DNA from: Streptomyces griseoviridis | GTDB lineage: Bacteria > Actinomycetota > Actinomycetes > Streptomycetales > Streptomycetaceae | Length of the DNA: 64,000 nt | Assembly: GCF_005222485.1 (NCBI RefSeq) | Contig: NZ_CP029078.1 | Span: forward strand, 2,694,001-2,758,000 | Direction: 5' to 3' | Part shown: in pieces, positions 36,782-44,643 of the stretch | Layout of the letters: every line of letters begins with the position of its first letter | How positions within the stretch are numbered: position 1 is the first letter of the stretch | Position numbers and translations under genes: made by a program | Notes under the pieces: generated by a model | Told to the model about the DNA's origin: nothing | Databases searched by the model: none | What the model saw: the letters and a program-made list of their open reading frames with translations, nothing else

Positions 36782-37108
36782 TCAGGGCTGTCCGGTCTCG
36801 AAGCGGGCGATCCGTCCGTCGTCGTGGACCTGGAAGCTCCACCGGGTGCGCATCTCGCCCCAGGTGTCGTTGCGGTAGTTGACGACGAGCCCACGGCCGT
36901 CCCGGGTCTCCTTGTCGACGGCCATGTGGCCGTTGCAGGAGAAGATCTCCCGGTCGATCCAGTCGCCGAGGTCCCGGTCGGCGCCGTCGTCGGACATGGT
37001 GGCGTCGGGGGTGAGCAGCGCGAGGAAGGCGTCACGGTCGTGGGCGTTGACCGCGGTGACGAAGGCGCGGACGGCCGGGTCACTGAGTCGGGCGGGCTGA
37101 ATCGTCAT
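36782..37108 (-). CDS. SnoaL/NTF2-like small protein
   Basis: 108-aa cone-shaped NTF2/SnoaL-fold protein. Seen: VRAFVTAVNAHDRDAFLALLTPDATMSDDG, the typical helix-strand start of the family, then WIDREIFSCNGHM and a C-terminal beta hairpin. Members are small enzymes or ligand-binding dimers; the function here is unknown. ATG 37108 follows AAGGTGACGGGC; the GTG at 37123 is less likely. Confidence 0.85.
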   Translation of the reverse strand: MTIQPARLSDPAVRAFVTAVNAHDRDAFLALLTPDATMSDDGADRDLGDWIDREIFSCNGHMAVDKETRDGRGLVVNYRNDTWGEMRTRWSFQVHDDGRIARFETGQP

Positions 37109-37258
37109 GCCCGTCACCTTCACACCGGTCCCGGGGGCCCGCCACCCGGACGGCGGCGCGCACCCGGCCGGTGAACGCGCCCGATGCGAGGGTGGAAGGG
37201 CCGGGACAGCCCTGCCCTCTGCCCCTCAGCCCTCTGCCCTCTGCCCTCGGGAGCCACC

Positions 37259-37810
37259 ATGACCTGCTGCTACGACCGACGTGACCTGGGCCTGCTGCTG
37301 CTCAGAGTGGGAACGGGAGGGGTGCTCGCGGCGCACGGCGCGCAGAAGCTGTTCGGCTGGTTCGGCGGCCACGGCATCGAGGGGACCGGCCAGTTCATGG
37401 AGTCGGTCGGCTACCGGCCGGGGAAGGCGAGCGCGACGGCGGCGGGGCTCGCAGAGGCGGGCGGCGGCGCGCTGCTCGCACTGGGCCTGGCCACCCCGGC
37501 GGCGGGCGCGGCGGCGGCCGGGGCGATGGCGGGAGCGGCGGCGCTGCACACCCCGAACGGCTTCTTCAGCCAGGCCGGCGGCTACGAGTACCCGGCGTTG
37601 CTCGGCACGACGGCGGCGTCCCTCGCGGTGGCGGGACCCGGCCGCCTCTCCCTCGACCACGCCCTGGGCCACACACTGAACCGCCACTGGATGGTCCCGG
37701 CGGCCCTGGCGGCGACGGGAGCGGTGACGGCCCTGATCATCAACGCGAGAACCCGCCGGGTGAGGAGGGGCGGGGAGGAGGGTGAGCAGGGGGAGTTGTT
37801 CGAGGGGTGA
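37259..37810 (+). CDS. DoxX-family membrane protein
   Basis: 183-aa, four-TM DoxX/DoxD-like protein: LLLLRVGTGGVLAAHGAQKLFGWFGGHG is the diagnostic N-terminal segment, followed by GLAEAGGGALLALGLATP. In other actinobacteria such proteins act with oxidoreductases in thiol or redox stress; nothing nearby specifies this. The tail is charged (RRGGEEGEQGELF). ATG 37259. Upstream is a run of CCCTCTG-type repeats. Confidence 0.9.
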   Translation: MTCCYDRRDLGLLLLRVGTGGVLAAHGAQKLFGWFGGHGIEGTGQFMESVGYRPGKASATAAGLAEAGGGALLALGLATPAAGAAAAGAMAGAAALHTPNGFFSQAGGYEYPALLGTTAASLAVAGPGRLSLDHALGHTLNRHWMVPAALAATGAVTALIINARTRRVRRGGEEGEQGELFEG

Positions 37811-37930
37811 GGGGGCGAGGGGGTGAGGCGGCGAACGGGCGAATGTGGGGGGTGGGGGTGAGGGGCGCCCTCGGAGGCAACCGGCGACGGCGGGCATGTG
37901 ACCGGGCCGGGCAGCCGGGCGAGCCGGGCG

Positions 37931-37966
37931 GCTGGTCGGGCTGGTCGGGCTGGTCGGGCTGGTCGA
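37931..37966. repeat. Four-copy 9-bp tandem repeat
   Basis: GCTGGTCGG repeats at 37931, 37940 and 37949, and a variant GCTGGTCGA at 37958, immediately outside the rnpB-like sequence at 37968. Likely replication slippage next to the island edge. Confidence 0.8.
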
Positions 37967-37967
37967 T

Positions 37968-37995
37968 CTGTACGCCGGATTCTGTCGCCGGGTGG
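37968..37995. repeat. Copy of the rnpB 3' end: probable left attachment site of the island
   Basis: CTGTACGCCGGATTCTGTCG and the following CCGGGTGG match rnpB positions 51409-51436 at 26 of 28 bases and in the same orientation. Integrative elements that use the 3' end of a stable RNA gene leave such a copy at the distal edge. The span between the two copies is the accessory region. Confidence 0.75.
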
Positions 37996-37997
37996 GT

Positions 37998-38370
37998 TCA
38001 GGTTCGGGGTGGGTGCCGGTTGCCGGAGGCTAGGTCGTCCAGGAGCCGGCGGCTGGCCACCGTGAACGGGTGTCCGGGACCCAGGGCGCGTTCCCTCCTG
38101 GCGACCACGTCGGTCATCAGCTCGACGGCCGCGTCCGGGTGGCCCAGGGCGGCGCGGGTGCGGGCGAGGAGTTGCTGGGCGGAGAGGGCGATCGGGTAGT
38201 CGGGGCCGAAGCGTAGTCGGGTCCGCCGGGCGCGGCGGCCTCGGCGCCGTGATGATGGTGCTCGCTGATGTGCTGGTCGCCAGAGGCCTGGTAGACGCGG
38301 CCGCGATCCTCGGCGCGGCCGTCCATCCCGCCGGTCATCGCCGAGCGCTGTGCTGGTTCCGGCCCGCCGG
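37998..38370 (-). pseudogene. Internally deleted copy of the NLR-like ATPase, with remnant of its partner gene
   Basis: Minus-strand remains of the intact gene at 39612-41762. The first ~40 codons (MTGGMDGRAED, RVYQASGDQHISE) are present up to 38338. They run directly, out of frame, into the last ~70 codons (GPDYPIALSAQQLLARTRAA ... RRLLDDLASGN, ending 37998). About 600 codons with the whole ATPase are missing. Just upstream (38332-38370) the sequence also matches the 3' end of the partner gene at 41759, without its frame. A loss-of-function deletion after duplication is the simplest reading. Confidence 0.85.
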
Positions 38371-38682
38371 ACAGGTCCGCGCGTGGCCGCGCGCGTGCGC
38401 GACCGATGCGACTCCCGCGCTCCGTGCGAGCAAGGCTGCTCCCGAGTCCACCGCGCCCCCCGGTCTCGACATTCTTGATCTTTCGAACTATCTGCCGAAT
38501 CAGTCATGCGCGGTGTTATTTTACGTCATTCCGCTTCGCGTTCCCATGACACCGCGCCCCTGCTTCCACACGGACAACAATGGACCATCCCCGCCCCTTT
38601 CGGGAAGCCCATTTCCGGCACGACGGGACCGCTCCGGGCGCTACAGTGGTCGAAAAACGCGGACCGACGGAAGGAGTTGACC
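38371..38682. other. Lower-GC intergenic stretch with the promoter of the first 89-aa/DUF6879 operon
   Basis: No gene is supported. The segment near 38480-38560 is clearly less GC-rich than the core. GGCGCTACAGTGG (-10 TACAGT at 38642-38647) matches the corresponding sequence GCGCTACAGT before the paralogous operon at 42398, marking the conserved promoter. Confidence 0.6.
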
Positions 38683-38952
38683 ATGGCCAGGCCTTGGGAA
38701 GCAGATCCGACCACGACCTTCAGTAGGCGCCTGGGAAAATCACCGCAGGAATTAGGGAACACCACCGATAATCCCGACTGCCCGGACATCTGGGAACTCG
38801 ACAACGGGGACATCGTCGTCATCGGCCGGGATCTCACCGAGTCCCTGGGCGGAAAGCTGCCCGCCGGGGTCACCGTCGGAGCGGACGAACGGCTCGTCGT
38901 CATCCCGAGGAACATGCTGATCGCGGCGAAACCGGACATCCCGAATGTTTGA
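38683..38952 (+). CDS. 89-aa island protein, copy 1
   Basis: Unrecognised acidic small protein (MARPWEADPTTTFSRRLGKS), 89 aa. ATG 38683 has AAGGAG 6-11 nt upstream. Copy 2 at 42398-42667 has the same length and about 70% identity, with strongest conservation in LGKSPQELGNTT, DCP(D/E)IWEL and DERLVVIPRNML. The sequence ...NGDIAVIGRDLTxSL suggests a small beta-rich fold. Codon 24 is TTA (38752), so translation may need bldA tRNA. It overlaps the DUF6879-like gene by 8 bp. Always paired with it here. Confidence 0.85.
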   Translation: MARPWEADPTTTFSRRLGKSPQELGNTTDNPDCPDIWELDNGDIVVIGRDLTESLGGKLPAGVTVGADERLVVIPRNMLIAAKPDIPNV

Positions 38953-39556
38953 TTCCTTCTACCATGGCGTGTCCGAATACCTGGACCGTCCCGCCTACCA
39001 CGAGGATTTCCGCCGGGTCCACGCGAGCGGAATCCGCAACCTGAACAAGCTCGAACGCGGACAGAACTTCAAGGAACGCGGCTTCGCCAGCTGGGAGGCG
39101 TTCGCCGCAGGCGAATGGGACCGGGCACTCTCGCTGATCGAGGAGAAACGCGAGATCTACACCCAGCAATTCCGCGACGCGGCCCGACTGAACGTCCTGG
39201 AACGCCGCCTCCGCGTGATCGAGTTCCCGGTGACTCCGTACGTGCAGTGGGAGATGCACGTCCTGCGCCTACGCGTGGAACTGGGCGATCACATCAAGGT
39301 GCTCGACGCCCGGGACATCCTGGACATCGAGCGGCGGAACCCCGTTCCCGAGGTGGTGATCCTCGGGAACGCCGCCCTGTACGAGGTGCTCTACGACGAC
39401 GACGGCAACGCCATGGGCGCCAACCGCTTCACGGACCGAGCCCTGATCCGTGAGACATCGGCCGGCTTCGACACGCTGTACGCGCGCGCGGACGCCTTCC
39501 ACGACTTCTTCGACCGGGAAATCGCTCCGCTCGCTCCACCGACGGTCGCCCACTGA
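38945..39556 (+). CDS. DUF6879-like protein, copy 1
   Basis: 203-aa soluble protein resembling actinobacterial DUF6879 proteins. The core RLRVIEFPVTPYVQWEMHVLR corresponds to the family's conserved 'VxExxTxYxxwE' strand region, followed by EVVILGNAALYEVLYDDDGN and a C-terminal helix with FHDFFDRE. The N-terminal half has ERGFASWEAFAAGEWDRALSL. Family members lie beside Scr1-type HTH genes and other defence-like contexts, but no biochemical role is established. ATG 38945 overlaps the upstream stop (ATGTTTGA). Confidence 0.8.
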   Translation: MFDSFYHGVSEYLDRPAYHEDFRRVHASGIRNLNKLERGQNFKERGFASWEAFAAGEWDRALSLIEEKREIYTQQFRDAARLNVLERRLRVIEFPVTPYVQWEMHVLRLRVELGDHIKVLDARDILDIERRNPVPEVVILGNAALYEVLYDDDGNAMGANRFTDRALIRETSAGFDTLYARADAFHDFFDREIAPLAPPTVAH

Positions 39557-39585
39557 GCGACGGATCGGAGGGCCGGCGGCCGGCG

Positions 39586-39608
39586 CGCCGTGATCTGTCG
39601 CCGGATGG
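39586..39608. repeat. Degenerate second copy of the rnpB 3' end inside the island
   Basis: CGCCGTGATCTGTCGCCGGATGG resembles 37973-37995 and the rnpB end. The module duplication starts exactly here (the sequences after 37981 and 39595 run parallel into the ATPase 3' ends), suggesting two tandem insertions at the same kind of site. Confidence 0.5.
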
Positions 39609-39611
39609 CGT

Positions 39612-41762
39612 TCAGGCTCCCGGTGGGCGCCAGTTGCCGGAGGCGAGGTCGTCCAGGAGCCGACGGCCCGCCACCGTGAACGGGTGGCCGGGACCCAGGG
39701 CGCGTTCCCTCCTGGCGACCACCTCGGTCATCAGCTCGACGGCCGCGTCCGTATGGCCCAGGGCGGCACGGGTGCGGGCGGAGAGCTGGCGGGCCGCGAG
39801 CACGATCGGGTACTCGGGGCCGAAGCGCCGTACGTACGCCTCGGCGACCCGTCGAATCTCCTCGTCGGCCTCCTCGAAGCGTCCCAGGAGGTACAGCGCC
39901 CAGGCGTGGTTGTGAGCGACGCCGATGGCCACCGTGTGGTCGGGGCCGAGGAGACGGGCGCACTCCGCAGGCAGGGAGAGCAGCGCACCGCCCTCCTCGG
40001 TGGCCACTTCGGCGGCGGGCAGCGCCTCCAACAGGCTGGCGCGGGCCCGCAGGGTCAGGGGATGTTCCGGCCCCAGCGCCGAGCGCCGGCCGGCGACGGT
40101 GTCCCGGAGCAGCGTGATCGACTCCTGTCGTCTGCCGAGGTTCGCCAGGACGAGCTGAAGCCCGTACGAACTGTCCAGGAAGTCGGGGTCATCGACCCCG
40201 AACAAGCGCTCCTGCACCGTACGGACAGCGCGGAGCGCGACCTCGGCCTCCGGGTATCTGCCCAGTCGGAACAGCGCGCGCCCCTCCCTGGAGCGAGCGG
40301 CCAGGACCATGCGGTCGTCCGCGCCGAGAAGGCGCTGCCCGAGGTCCGCCGCGGTGCGCGCGGTTTCCCAGGCCGAGAGGTAGTCGCCGGTCCGGTGCAG
40401 GGCGACCGCCAGCCTCGTCGCCACTGCCAGCGCGTCGCGGGCGGCCGAGGGCTCACCGATGTGCTTCAGGAGTGCCAGCGCGTGGGGTACCGACAGGCGC
40501 AGTCGCGGATCGTACGGTCCCGCGTCGGGTACGTCGGGCAGGGCCGCGTCGAGCAGCCGGACGGCTGCCGTGTCGAGGGCGGGTACCAGGTCCGCCGGGG
40601 TCGCGGCGGAGACGCTGTCGAGCAGGACACCGTGACTCTGCACGCAGCGCACACCGGCGGCCTCGACCAGCTCGGTCAGCGACTGGTCGAGGAGGGCCCT
40701 GAGCGCTGTCTCCGTACGGGACCGAGGCAGAACGACGCCGATGCCGGCGTGGTTCAGCAGGTTCAGAGGCAGAGGTTCGGCGGCGAACCGAGCCAGCAGT
40801 CTGAGCAGCGCGGCCGCTTCGGGCAGTCCGCGCGCCTCGAAGGCGTCGAGAGTCAGCTGCCAGGTGAGGCCGACCGTTCGCCGGGGGTCCGCGTCGGACA
40901 GCGCGTCGGCACCTCGGTCGATCAGTTGGACCCGCTCGTCCCCGTCCAGCCGGTCCCCGTAGGAGTCCATCGTCCAGGGGTCGAGCACCTGGTGAGAGAG
41001 GAAGCCGCCTGCCAGGGTGAGGGCGAGGGGCAGCCGGCCGAGCCGGTCAGCGACGCGGGCCGCCTGCTCCGTCGTCCCACAGTTCGGGGCGAGGTCGCGC
41101 AGCACGAGGGCGGCGTCCTCTCTCGGCAGGACGCCGATGTGCTGGAGTTCGGCGCCCGGCCACCAGTGGGCCGCCGCCCGGCGTGTGGTCACCAGGACGG
41201 TGCCGCGCGGACTGGTGCGCAGCCAACTCCCGTCCCGCAGGATCTCCGGATCATCGGTGTTGTCCAGAACCAGCAGCCACGGTTCGGCGGACCGGTCGAG
41301 GTACCGCCAGACGAGATCGGCGGCCGGCCTCAGGCCGTTGCGCGCGGCCAGCAACTCGGCGTCGTCCGCTCCTCGGTCGGCTGCGACGGCGAGCATGCCG
41401 GCCCGTAGGCTCGCCCGGTCTGCGGCGTTGACCCACAGGCCAACCCGCCCTTCGGCGGCGGTGACTTCCTCGAAGAGGGCACAAGCCACCGCGGTCTTGC
41501 CCGCACCGCCCATGCCGTACAGCACGAAAACCTCGCCCACGCGGTCGGCTCCGACACTCGCCCGCAGGCGTTCCATGACTTCGCCCCGGTCGCGCAGCAC
41601 GACGGGAAGCCGCCCGACCGCCGGGCGGCGTACGGAGTCGGGACCGCCGGGCGCGACACCGTCCCAGCCGTAGTGGTGGTGTTGCTCGTTGATGTGCTGG
41701 TCTCCCGACGCCTGGTAGACGCGCCCGCCGTCCTCGGCGCGACCGTCCATTCCGCCCTTCAT
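39612..41762 (-). CDS. NLR-like STAND ATPase with TPR repeats and N-terminal YQAxxDQHI motif
   Basis: 716 aa. Residues 14-26 hold a short prion-like motif RVYQASGDQHINE followed by a His run. The NB-ARC-type ATPase follows: Walker A GMGGAGKT (83-90), Walker B LLVLDN (163-168), sensor VTTRR (191-195) and the GLPL-like RLPLALTLAGG. From about 400 a TPR domain ends in paired helices (RTRAALGHTDAAVELM). NLR-like STAND proteins sense a trigger through the repeats and activate an effector. ATG 41762 overlaps the partner stop by 4 nt (ATGA), so both are coupled. A deleted duplicate lies at 37998-38370. Confidence 0.9.
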   Translation of the reverse strand: MKGGMDGRAEDGGRVYQASGDQHINEQHHHYGWDGVAPGGPDSVRRPAVGRLPVVLRDRGEVMERLRASVGADRVGEVFVLYGMGGAGKTAVACALFEEVTAAEGRVGLWVNAADRASLRAGMLAVAADRGADDAELLAARNGLRPAADLVWRYLDRSAEPWLLVLDNTDDPEILRDGSWLRTSPRGTVLVTTRRAAAHWWPGAELQHIGVLPREDAALVLRDLAPNCGTTEQAARVADRLGRLPLALTLAGGFLSHQVLDPWTMDSYGDRLDGDERVQLIDRGADALSDADPRRTVGLTWQLTLDAFEARGLPEAAALLRLLARFAAEPLPLNLLNHAGIGVVLPRSRTETALRALLDQSLTELVEAAGVRCVQSHGVLLDSVSAATPADLVPALDTAAVRLLDAALPDVPDAGPYDPRLRLSVPHALALLKHIGEPSAARDALAVATRLAVALHRTGDYLSAWETARTAADLGQRLLGADDRMVLAARSREGRALFRLGRYPEAEVALRAVRTVQERLFGVDDPDFLDSSYGLQLVLANLGRRQESITLLRDTVAGRRSALGPEHPLTLRARASLLEALPAAEVATEEGGALLSLPAECARLLGPDHTVAIGVAHNHAWALYLLGRFEEADEEIRRVAEAYVRRFGPEYPIVLAARQLSARTRAALGHTDAAVELMTEVVARRERALGPGHPFTVAGRRLLDDLASGNWRPPGA

Positions 41763-42169
41763 CGCTCTGCGATGTGCTGGTCTCGGCCCGCCTGGTAGAT
41801 CCGGGCCCGACCGGACGCGGTGGCCCGCTGGGTGAGCTGCTGGGCGGCCGCCCCCTCGGGATCGAGTTCGGTGAGCAGTGCGCGCAGTCCCGCGGCGGCT
41901 TCGGGATGAGCGAGGAGCAGCCGTCTCATCAGTCCCTGCCACTGAGCCTGCAGTTCGGCCAGCGTTTCCCGGTCGTCCGCCGCCGCGGCGGCGAGCGCGT
42001 CTGCTCGGCATGTCTCCAACTCGGCGGCCACCGTGTCAGCCCGCTCCGGTTGCGCCCGGCGCCAGAGCCGTGTGAGCCCGTCGCGCGTGCGGTGCCACGC
42101 GTCGGTTGCCACCAAAGTGACCACAGTGGTCCCCGCGCTCTGGGCGAGCGAGGTCAGTTCCGGGTCCAC
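41759..42169 (-). CDS. Helical Bell-like effector candidate ending in YQAxxDQHI motif
   Basis: About 136 aa from GTG 42169 (MDPELTSLAQSAGTT); ATG 42238 is an alternative, but GGAG stands 8 nt before the GTG and the usual N-terminus of such proteins starts there. The first ~110 residues are alpha-helical (TTVVTLVATDAWHRTRDGLT, then Ala/Glu/Leu-rich helices), as in Streptomyces 'Bell'-type putative membrane-perturbing domains. It ends ARIYQAGRDQHIAER, the same motif that begins the next gene's product. This C-terminal/N-terminal pairing is the BASS amyloid-signalling layout. Pore-forming activity is inferred, not shown. Confidence 0.75.
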   Translation of the reverse strand: MDPELTSLAQSAGTTVVTLVATDAWHRTRDGLTRLWRRAQPERADTVAAELETCRADALAAAAADDRETLAELQAQWQGLMRRLLLAHPEAAAGLRALLTELDPEGAAAQQLTQRATASGRARIYQAGRDQHIAER

Positions 42170-42397
42170 AACCATCACTCCATTCGCATTGCTTCCGGCA
42201 GCACGAGAGAGAAAGTCGCACTTGTCAGGCATTGGCATGATTCTCTTTCTCAATCAATATCATTCCACGCTCGATCAGCACGGGACAAGGAGGAGTCAAT
42301 CCACGCCATAGCCCTTTCGGTCCGCATCGAAACGTGTACGGACACACTCAATACGCGCTACAGTAAATGACCTCGACCGATCGAGGGGGCGATGGAA
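42170..42397. promoter_or_regulatory. Divergent promoter region of the intact module
   Basis: 228 bp, distinctly AT-richer than the genome, between the partner gene (minus) and the 89-aa gene (plus). The plus-strand -10 TACAGT lies at 42359-42364 in the context GCGCTACAGT, conserved with copy 1. GAGGGGG at 42383-42389 is the ribosome site of the next gene. Confidence 0.6.
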
Positions 42398-42667
42398 GTG
42401 GCCAGGCCGTGGGAAGCCGATCCGAACACGAGCTTCAAGCAGCGTTTAGGCAAGTCACCCCAGGAACTCGGAAACACGACCGGAAGCCCTGACTGCCCAG
42501 AAATCTGGGAACTCACCAACGGCGACATCGCAGTCATAGGCAGGGATCTCACCCAGTCACTGGGCAGGAACCTCCCGGACGGAGTCTCGATCGGGTCGGA
42601 CGAACGCCTCGTGGTCATCCCCAGGAACATGCTCGTCGCGGCGAAACAGGACATCCCCAGTGTTTGA
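42398..42667 (+). CDS. 89-aa island protein, copy 2
   Basis: Paralogue of the 38683 gene with identical length when started at GTG 42398 (MARPWEADPNTSF). GTG is preferred to ATG 42392 because GAGGGGG then lies at 9 nt spacing and the N-terminus matches copy 1. Codon 17 is TTA (42446), whereas copy 1 has TTA at codon 24: different places, same rare codon. It overlaps the DUF6879-like gene by 8 bp (GTGTTTGA). Role unknown; its strict pairing suggests a partner or antitoxin-like role. Confidence 0.85.
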   Translation: MARPWEADPNTSFKQRLGKSPQELGNTTGSPDCPEIWELTNGDIAVIGRDLTQSLGRNLPDGVSIGSDERLVVIPRNMLVAAKQDIPSV

Positions 42668-43298
42668 CTCCTTCCTCAGTGGCGCGTCCGAGCGCATGGA
42701 CCGCCCCTCGTACCACGCCGACTTCGGCAGGACCTACGCCAGTGGCATCGGCTTCCTGAACAAGGTGGAGCGCGGACAGCACTTCCAGGAGCGAGGCTTC
42801 GGGAGCTGGGAGGCGTTCGCCGCGGGCGACTGGGAAAGGGCCTTGGCGCTCGCCGCGGAGGGGCGCGAGGACTACGCGCGGGAACTCCGCAAGGCGAAAA
42901 GCCTCGGAATCCCGCACCGCAGGATCCGCATCGTCGAATTCCCGATCACACCGTATGTGCAGTGGGAGTTCTTCGTGCTGCGCGTACGCGTCGACCTGGG
43001 TGAAGAAATCAAAGTACTCAACACTCGCGACATCGCAGACATTGAGAAAGACCACCCGGTCCCAGAAGTGGTCGTCCTCGGCGAAAAGGCCCTGTACGAG
43101 GTCGTTTACGACGACGACGGAAACGCGGACGGCGCCAAGCGTTACAGCGACACGTCACTCATCCGGGAGACCAACCTCGGATTCGACGTGCTCTATGGGC
43201 GCGGAGAAGGTTTCCACGATTTCTTCGAGCGAGAGATCGTTCACCTGGCCCCGCCTCGGGTCACTGCCACCAAGACAGGTTCAGCCGGCTCGCGTTGA
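42660..43298 (+). CDS. DUF6879-like protein, copy 2
   Basis: 212-aa paralogue of the 38945 gene, about 55-60% identical. Shared blocks are FLNKVERGQHFQERGFGSWEA (cf. NLNKLERGQNFKERGF), RRIRIVEFPITPYVQWE, ALYEVVYDDDGN and FHDFFERE. GTG 42660 overlaps the upstream gene by 8 bp. It has an extra basic C-terminal tail (ATKTGSAGSR). It is divergent from the intact STAND/partner operon and convergent with the EcsC-like gene. No catalytic motif is recognised. Confidence 0.8.
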   Translation: MFDSFLSGASERMDRPSYHADFGRTYASGIGFLNKVERGQHFQERGFGSWEAFAAGDWERALALAAEGREDYARELRKAKSLGIPHRRIRIVEFPITPYVQWEFFVLRVRVDLGEEIKVLNTRDIADIEKDHPVPEVVVLGEKALYEVVYDDDGNADGAKRYSDTSLIRETNLGFDVLYGRGEGFHDFFEREIVHLAPPRVTATKTGSAGSR

Positions 43299-43341
43299 CG
43301 GCACGGCTGGGTACGGGACGCGCTTCCCGCTCCTGTACGGC

Positions 43342-44229
43342 TCACGGATTCCTACCGCGGCGGATCAGTCCAGCCACAGGCCCCGCGCGCTTGACCGGAG
43401 CGACACCCTGGTCCTGCCCCTCCTCCTGTCGCGGGACAGATGCTCCTTCGCCCTCTACGACTTCGCCCACCACGAAGCCGTGCGCCGGCCTCGCCAGCTC
43501 CAGGCCGGCGAGGTGCTTCTTCAGCCGCTTGGCCATGGGGAGGTAGGTCGCGAAGGTGAGCCCACCGGAGACGGCGGCCCCGACGATGGGGATGGCCTTC
43601 GAGACGCTCTTCGCGAAGGACTGCTTCGTCATCTCGACGCCGAGGTAGCCCGCGATCTTCTTCACTATGGGATAGACGACCCCTTGAGTGAGCGCCTTCT
43701 GAGGAAGCTTCTTGGCGACCTGCTCCGAGATCTGGGCCGCCACCTTACCCACAGCACCGTTTGCCGAGCTGACACCGAACATCACGCCGAAGAACAACGT
43801 GAGCACGTTCATGGTGGCGTCGTCGACGTCATCGCCGCCTTCCGAGAACAGCTCGGGCCAGCTGTAGAGGTAGGCGAGCTTCTGCGAGATCCGGAGCATG
43901 TGGCCGACGTACTGAGCGAGGTCCGCGGGAAGGGTCGCGGGGAGCGCGATGGCGCCCGGCACCCCGGCCGCCGCGGAGAGCGCGCTGACCTTGGCGGTCT
44001 CGTAGCGGATCGAGTCATTGGCCGCCCTGTCCAGAAGGTCGACCGGAATACCCGCGGCTGCCGGGGTCTCCTCGATGGCTATGCGGAGCTGGTCCGCGGA
44101 GCAGTGCCGTGCCAGCGCCTTCTTCAGGTACGTCTCCCTGTCGATACGCACACCGGGAAGTCTGGCCGCACCCACCAGCAGAACGGAGAAGCGCGACTCG
44201 GGGCTCTCGCTCACTTTGCCCTGATTCAT
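43342..44229 (-). CDS. EcsC-like family protein
   Basis: 295-aa protein of the EcsC family. Typical segments are VSALSAAAGVPGAIALPATLPADLAQYV, MLRISQKLAYLYSWPELF and GVMFGVSSANGAVGKVA. Two hydrophobic stretches and a C-terminal glycine-rich helix (PIVGAAVSGGLTFATYLPMAKRLK) suggest membrane association. EcsC proteins are poorly characterised; here the gene sits inside the accessory island between the NLR-like module and an HTH/DUF397 pair. ATG 44229 follows AGGAGG-like sequence on the minus strand. Confidence 0.8.
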   Translation of the reverse strand: MNQGKVSESPESRFSVLLVGAARLPGVRIDRETYLKKALARHCSADQLRIAIEETPAAAGIPVDLLDRAANDSIRYETAKVSALSAAAGVPGAIALPATLPADLAQYVGHMLRISQKLAYLYSWPELFSEGGDDVDDATMNVLTLFFGVMFGVSSANGAVGKVAAQISEQVAKKLPQKALTQGVVYPIVKKIAGYLGVEMTKQSFAKSVSKAIPIVGAAVSGGLTFATYLPMAKRLKKHLAGLELARPAHGFVVGEVVEGEGASVPRQEEGQDQGVAPVKRAGPVAGLIRRGRNP

Positions 44230-44439
44230 AGGAGGAACTTACAGCAGCTCTGTCCTCCTGCGACCCGGTTTCATCTGCTCGGTTCGGGTCGTCTCATACG
44301 GTTGGCGGCAGGCAGAGCAGGGATGCAACACGCCTTCCGCGCGGCCGAGTTGGCTGCTCGTCCAGCACTCTTCCGCCGCGAGCGAGGCAGGAGCATACGG
44401 GCCCCTGCCAAGCAGACGCCTGCCGAAGCCCCTGCGCTC

Positions 44440-44643
44440 TCAGACGGCCGCGAACTGGAGGAACGTGTTCCACGCCGCGGGGTGCACGGCCAGCGCGGTA
44501 CGGGTGGTGTCCTTTGAGTCGCGGACGTGCACGCCGCCGGGGTGGGTCGCGATCTCTACGCATTCGCCGCCGTTCCCAGCGCTGTAAGTGCTCTTGAACC
44601 AGGTCAGTCCATCCAGGCCGAGCCCAGGCTCTTCCCCACTCAT
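44440..44643 (-). CDS. DUF397 protein
   Basis: 67-aa DUF397 protein with the hallmark LTWFKSTYSAGNGGECVEIA and VHVRDSKDTTRTALAVHPAAW. Members are small partners of Scr1-type HTH proteins (BldB/WhiJ-type developmental loci), probably acting as their antagonists. Its ATG overlaps the HTH stop by 4 nt (44640-44643). The usual trio with a divergent ATPase is complete here. Confidence 0.93.
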   Translation of the reverse strand: MSGEEPGLGLDGLTWFKSTYSAGNGGECVEIATHPGGVHVRDSKDTTRTALAVHPAAWNTFLQFAAV

